Shown here in pieces: positions 6,182 to 7,951 of a DNA stretch of 7,951 nt. Source of the DNA: Clostridia bacterium (GTDB lineage: Bacteria; Bacillota; Clostridia; Monoglobales; Monoglobaceae); the NCBI GenBank assembly GCA_900769795.1, contig CAAGHZ010000066.1:1-7951 (forward strand). Direction: 5' to 3'. The position numbers and the translations under genes are program-made. How positions within the stretch are numbered: the first letter of the stretch is position 1; the number at the start of each line of letters is the position of its first letter. The notes beneath the pieces were generated by a model. It was given only the letters and a program-made list of their open reading frames with translations. It did no database searches and was not told the DNA's origin.

Positions 6182-7465
6182 TTATTGAATCATTATCTTT
6201 TGTTTTTCTATTACTTTTGTATTATACAAAATCGCACACAGCGTAATCACCACCGTGATTATGGAGAGCACCTGCTGTCCGCTTGCAGAGATTCCAAACA
6301 CTGTGTTTCCGTTACTTTGTATAATATCCAGTATCTTACCGGCCGCTATGGATGCGGCAAAAGCAAGCACACCGACTATGCAATTTTTTATAGCAAGTGC
6401 CTGAGCAAAATACTTTGCATCAACATAACTGTAGAGAATATTTGTCTCGTTTTGTATGATTCCTGCAAGTCCACAGTAATAAAGCACTGTATGTACAACA
6501 ATCAAATACCATGTAGATTTTGTGGTAAATATACACACAAAGAAGGATGCCGCCACAAGCCATAGACCGAGTTTCATACCCTTTGCAAAGGAGTTTCTGT
6601 CTGTGTATCTGCCAAATGGCTTTGACACAAGCATTCTTGCGACACATGCCACAGTATTTATCACCTGTATCATAAGTAGCGACAGAGCAAGGTCCTTTGT
6701 TTTATATACGCCCAAAAATCCTACCGTGAAATACCTTCCTATCTGCGACAGAGATATAAGGATAATCACATTGCGGAAACTCTTGTTACCAAGGGTCTTA
6801 GAGAGAACTGTCTTCATCGGTTCACCTGCGCCGGCAAAATCCTCAGGTTTTTCCTTCTTAATCGTTGCTATGCAGATAAAGTTGCAGACGTTTAAAATCA
6901 GCGTAGCAATTGCAACAAACAAAAATCCGCCGTTTATATTATCTATAGCCTCATAATAGTCGATTACATATCCCACAATCAGAGTAAAGAATATTCCCGA
7001 GAACAGGGAAACCATTTCCTTGGCAGCAGAAAAGCTTGCACGTTGTGTAGGGTCAACAAAAGTGTTTGCCCACCTTGAATAAATAGAAAGAGAAACGTAT
7101 TTGAACATATACGCCAAAACAATGCCGACTACAACAAAAACTGTTTTGACTGTCTTGTCAAATGGCAGAAATGGAATTAAATACAAAAACAAAAAGAAGA
7201 GTATACTTATTGTATCCATTGTCAATACAAGTTTCTTCTTGCTGATTCTTAACCTTACAACAAACAGTGACAATAACTGAAACCCAAAGGCAATGGTGGT
7301 TATCGACGAAATAACACCCGTCAGAGCATCGCTTATACCTATGCTTACAAGCAGTTTTGCTAAAAACGCATCTGCCACAAGCAACGATATAAAATACTCT
7401 AACGCCGCCTGAATTACGTACGCCCGTCTCGAGCGTTTATAGGATGGCGAATCAAAGTTTTCCAT
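6182..7465 (-). CDS. Major facilitator superfamily transporter, probably for a sugar or glycoside
   Basis: A 427-residue integral membrane protein. About twelve hydrophobic segments can be picked out near 19-40, 47-70, 79-101, 107-127, 151-171, 180-201, 231-252, 258-280, 297-313, 317-337, 355-376 and 396-414, with a charged cytoplasmic loop (203-230) between the two six-helix halves. GRYTDR (285-290) is a motif A-like loop in the second half, while the equivalent first-half loop (RLRISKKK, 71-78) is basic without the Asp. ATG at 7465 has AAGGAGG (7473-7479) 7 bases upstream. The GH42-like gene starts 21 bases after its stop, and a glycosidase-like gene ends 56 bases before it, so uptake of a small saccharide is the likely job. 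Substrate and direction cannot be read from sequence; drug or other solute export remains possible. Confidence 0.85.
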   Translation of the reverse strand: MENFDSPSYKRSRRAYVIQAALEYFISLLVADAFLAKLLVSIGISDALTGVISSITTIAFGFQLLSLFVVRLRISKKKLVLTMDTISILFFLFLYLIPFLPFDKTVKTVFVVVGIVLAYMFKYVSLSIYSRWANTFVDPTQRASFSAAKEMVSLFSGIFFTLIVGYVIDYYEAIDNINGGFLFVAIATLILNVCNFICIATIKKEKPEDFAGAGEPMKTVLSKTLGNKSFRNVIILISLSQIGRYFTVGFLGVYKTKDLALSLLMIQVINTVACVARMLVSKPFGRYTDRNSFAKGMKLGLWLVAASFFVCIFTTKSTWYLIVVHTVLYYCGLAGIIQNETNILYSYVDAKYFAQALAIKNCIVGVLAFAASIAAGKILDIIQSNGNTVFGISASGQQVLSIITVVITLCAILYNTKVIEKQKIMIQ

Positions 7466-7490
7466 AATATATCCTCCTTACGCAAATATT

Positions 7491-7517
7491 GGTGTGCACC
7501 GCAAATCGGTGCACACC
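7491..7517 (-). other. Strong intercistronic hairpin after the upstream glycosidase-like gene
   Basis: GGTGTGCACCG (7491-7501) and CGGTGCACACC (7507-7517) form a perfect 11-base-pair stem with a 5-base loop. It begins 4 bases past the stop codon at 7522 and ends 11 bases before the ribosome binding site of the MFS gene. On the minus strand it is followed by AATATTTGCG and not by a T-run, so it is a poor intrinsic terminator. It may instead protect the upstream mRNA end, act as a partial terminator or set the ratio of the two gene products. Confidence 0.6.
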
Positions 7518-7521
7518 TTTA

Positions 7522-7951
7522 CTATGCAAGATAATTTACAATATTTAAAAGCAATGTACCCGCTGCCGGCTCGGTATCCAAAACTTCTTCCATTCTATAT
7601 GTATTAATATAAATCATACCCTTGCCCGAGTTAAATCCCGCAATGCTTTGCGCACACTGATAAGAGCCAACATATCCATAGTATCCCGTGTAGAAAGCAG
7701 GAGAAATTACATCATCAGGTGTGAGGGTTGTTTCAAAGCACTTCTTTGAAATTGTTGCTCCAAAAATTTTTTGGTCAACAAGTCCTGAGCCAAGTCCCTT
7801 AAACACCTGTCTGTTTGCCATTACATTCTCTTTGTGATAGAACCATTCACCATTTGTCTTTAAGACAACCTCTTCAAGTCCCGGAATCGGAAGATTTCCG
7901 TCTTCGAACAAATCATAGTTTGCAAAGAACACCTTTGCACCCTTATCCGCC
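7522..7951 (-). CDS. C-terminal end of a glycosidase-associated protein (partial, 5' end outside the window)
   Basis: The reading frame is open to the window edge, so only the last 142 residues are visible, starting ADKGAKVFFANYDLF; the GTG at 7932 is an internal valine codon. The fragment resembles the glutamine-amidotransferase-like tail found on some GH2 and related beta-glycosidases: a GAKVFFAN strand, a middle part with an NRQVFKGLGSG turn, and an end reading GKGMIYINTYRMEE...PAAGTLLLNIVNYLA, the usual pattern of 'restore the cofactor-less Rossmann strand, then a closing helix'. The catalytic domain is not in view, so the enzyme class is a guess. Its position ahead of the MFS and GH42-like genes fits a carbohydrate-degradation unit. 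A strong hairpin directly follows its stop. Confidence 0.6.
   Translation of the reverse strand, partial: ADKGAKVFFANYDLFEDGNLPIPGLEEVVLKTNGEWFYHKENVMANRQVFKGLGSGLVDQKIFGATISKKCFETTLTPDDVISPAFYTGYYGYVGSYQCAQSIAGFNSGKGMIYINTYRMEEVLDTEPAAGTLLLNIVNYLA

Noticed and set aside
6522..6956. A 144-codon plus-strand open frame
   Set aside because: Antisense to the MFS gene, with no recognisable domain and no fitting ribosome binding site.
1..7951. CRISPR array, prophage, insertion sequence or defence system
   Set aside because: No regularly spaced direct repeats, transposase, integrase, phage or defence-protein motifs were seen on either strand.

Overview
The window is bacterial and every gene I can support lies on the minus strand, so transcription runs from high to low coordinates. 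The protein sequences, the strong AGGAGG-type ribosome binding sites, the lepA-hemW gene pair and the moderately AT-rich composition point to a Clostridia-type Firmicute, plausibly a gut or anaerobic member. This assignment is inferred from general resemblance and not from a search.

Right-hand block (about 7951 down to 4263) is a carbohydrate-use cluster. It holds the 3' end of a gene whose protein ends like the glutamine-amidotransferase-like tail of some glycoside hydrolases, then a 12-helix MFS transporter, then a 620-residue TIM-barrel protein resembling GH42 beta-galactosidases. The last protein keeps the GH42-type four-cysteine zinc cluster but seems to lack the usual Asn-Glu acid/base pair. 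Gaps are 56 and 21 bases, and a clear rho-independent terminator closes the unit. The simplest reading is uptake of a small glycoside by the MFS protein followed by cytoplasmic cleavage. The substrate cannot be read from the sequence.

Left-hand block (about 4101 down to 42) is housekeeping. A good sigma-A promoter with an extended -10, and an inverted repeat touching its -35, precedes lepA (elongation factor 4). hemW (radical SAM, heme-related) follows directly, with its ribosome binding site overlapping the lepA stop codon. After a 170-base gap full of palindromes comes hslO (Hsp33, a redox-controlled chaperone). Many Firmicutes have hrcA-grpE-dnaK-dnaJ downstream of lepA-hemW, so Hsp33 is a different chaperone in that place.

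The two intergenic stretches (939-1108 and 4040-4297) hold small dispersed palindromic repeats: two copies, in opposite orientation, of a CGTAGGGGCGG...CCGCCCG element, one copy of the widespread repeat that encodes the spurious peptide ILSEAKNL, and a composite foldable unit. No tRNA, rRNA, CRISPR array, insertion sequence or prophage gene was seen. I do not see a convincing new multi-gene system. The most interesting items are the divergent GH42-like enzyme with its transporter and the structured intergenic repeats.
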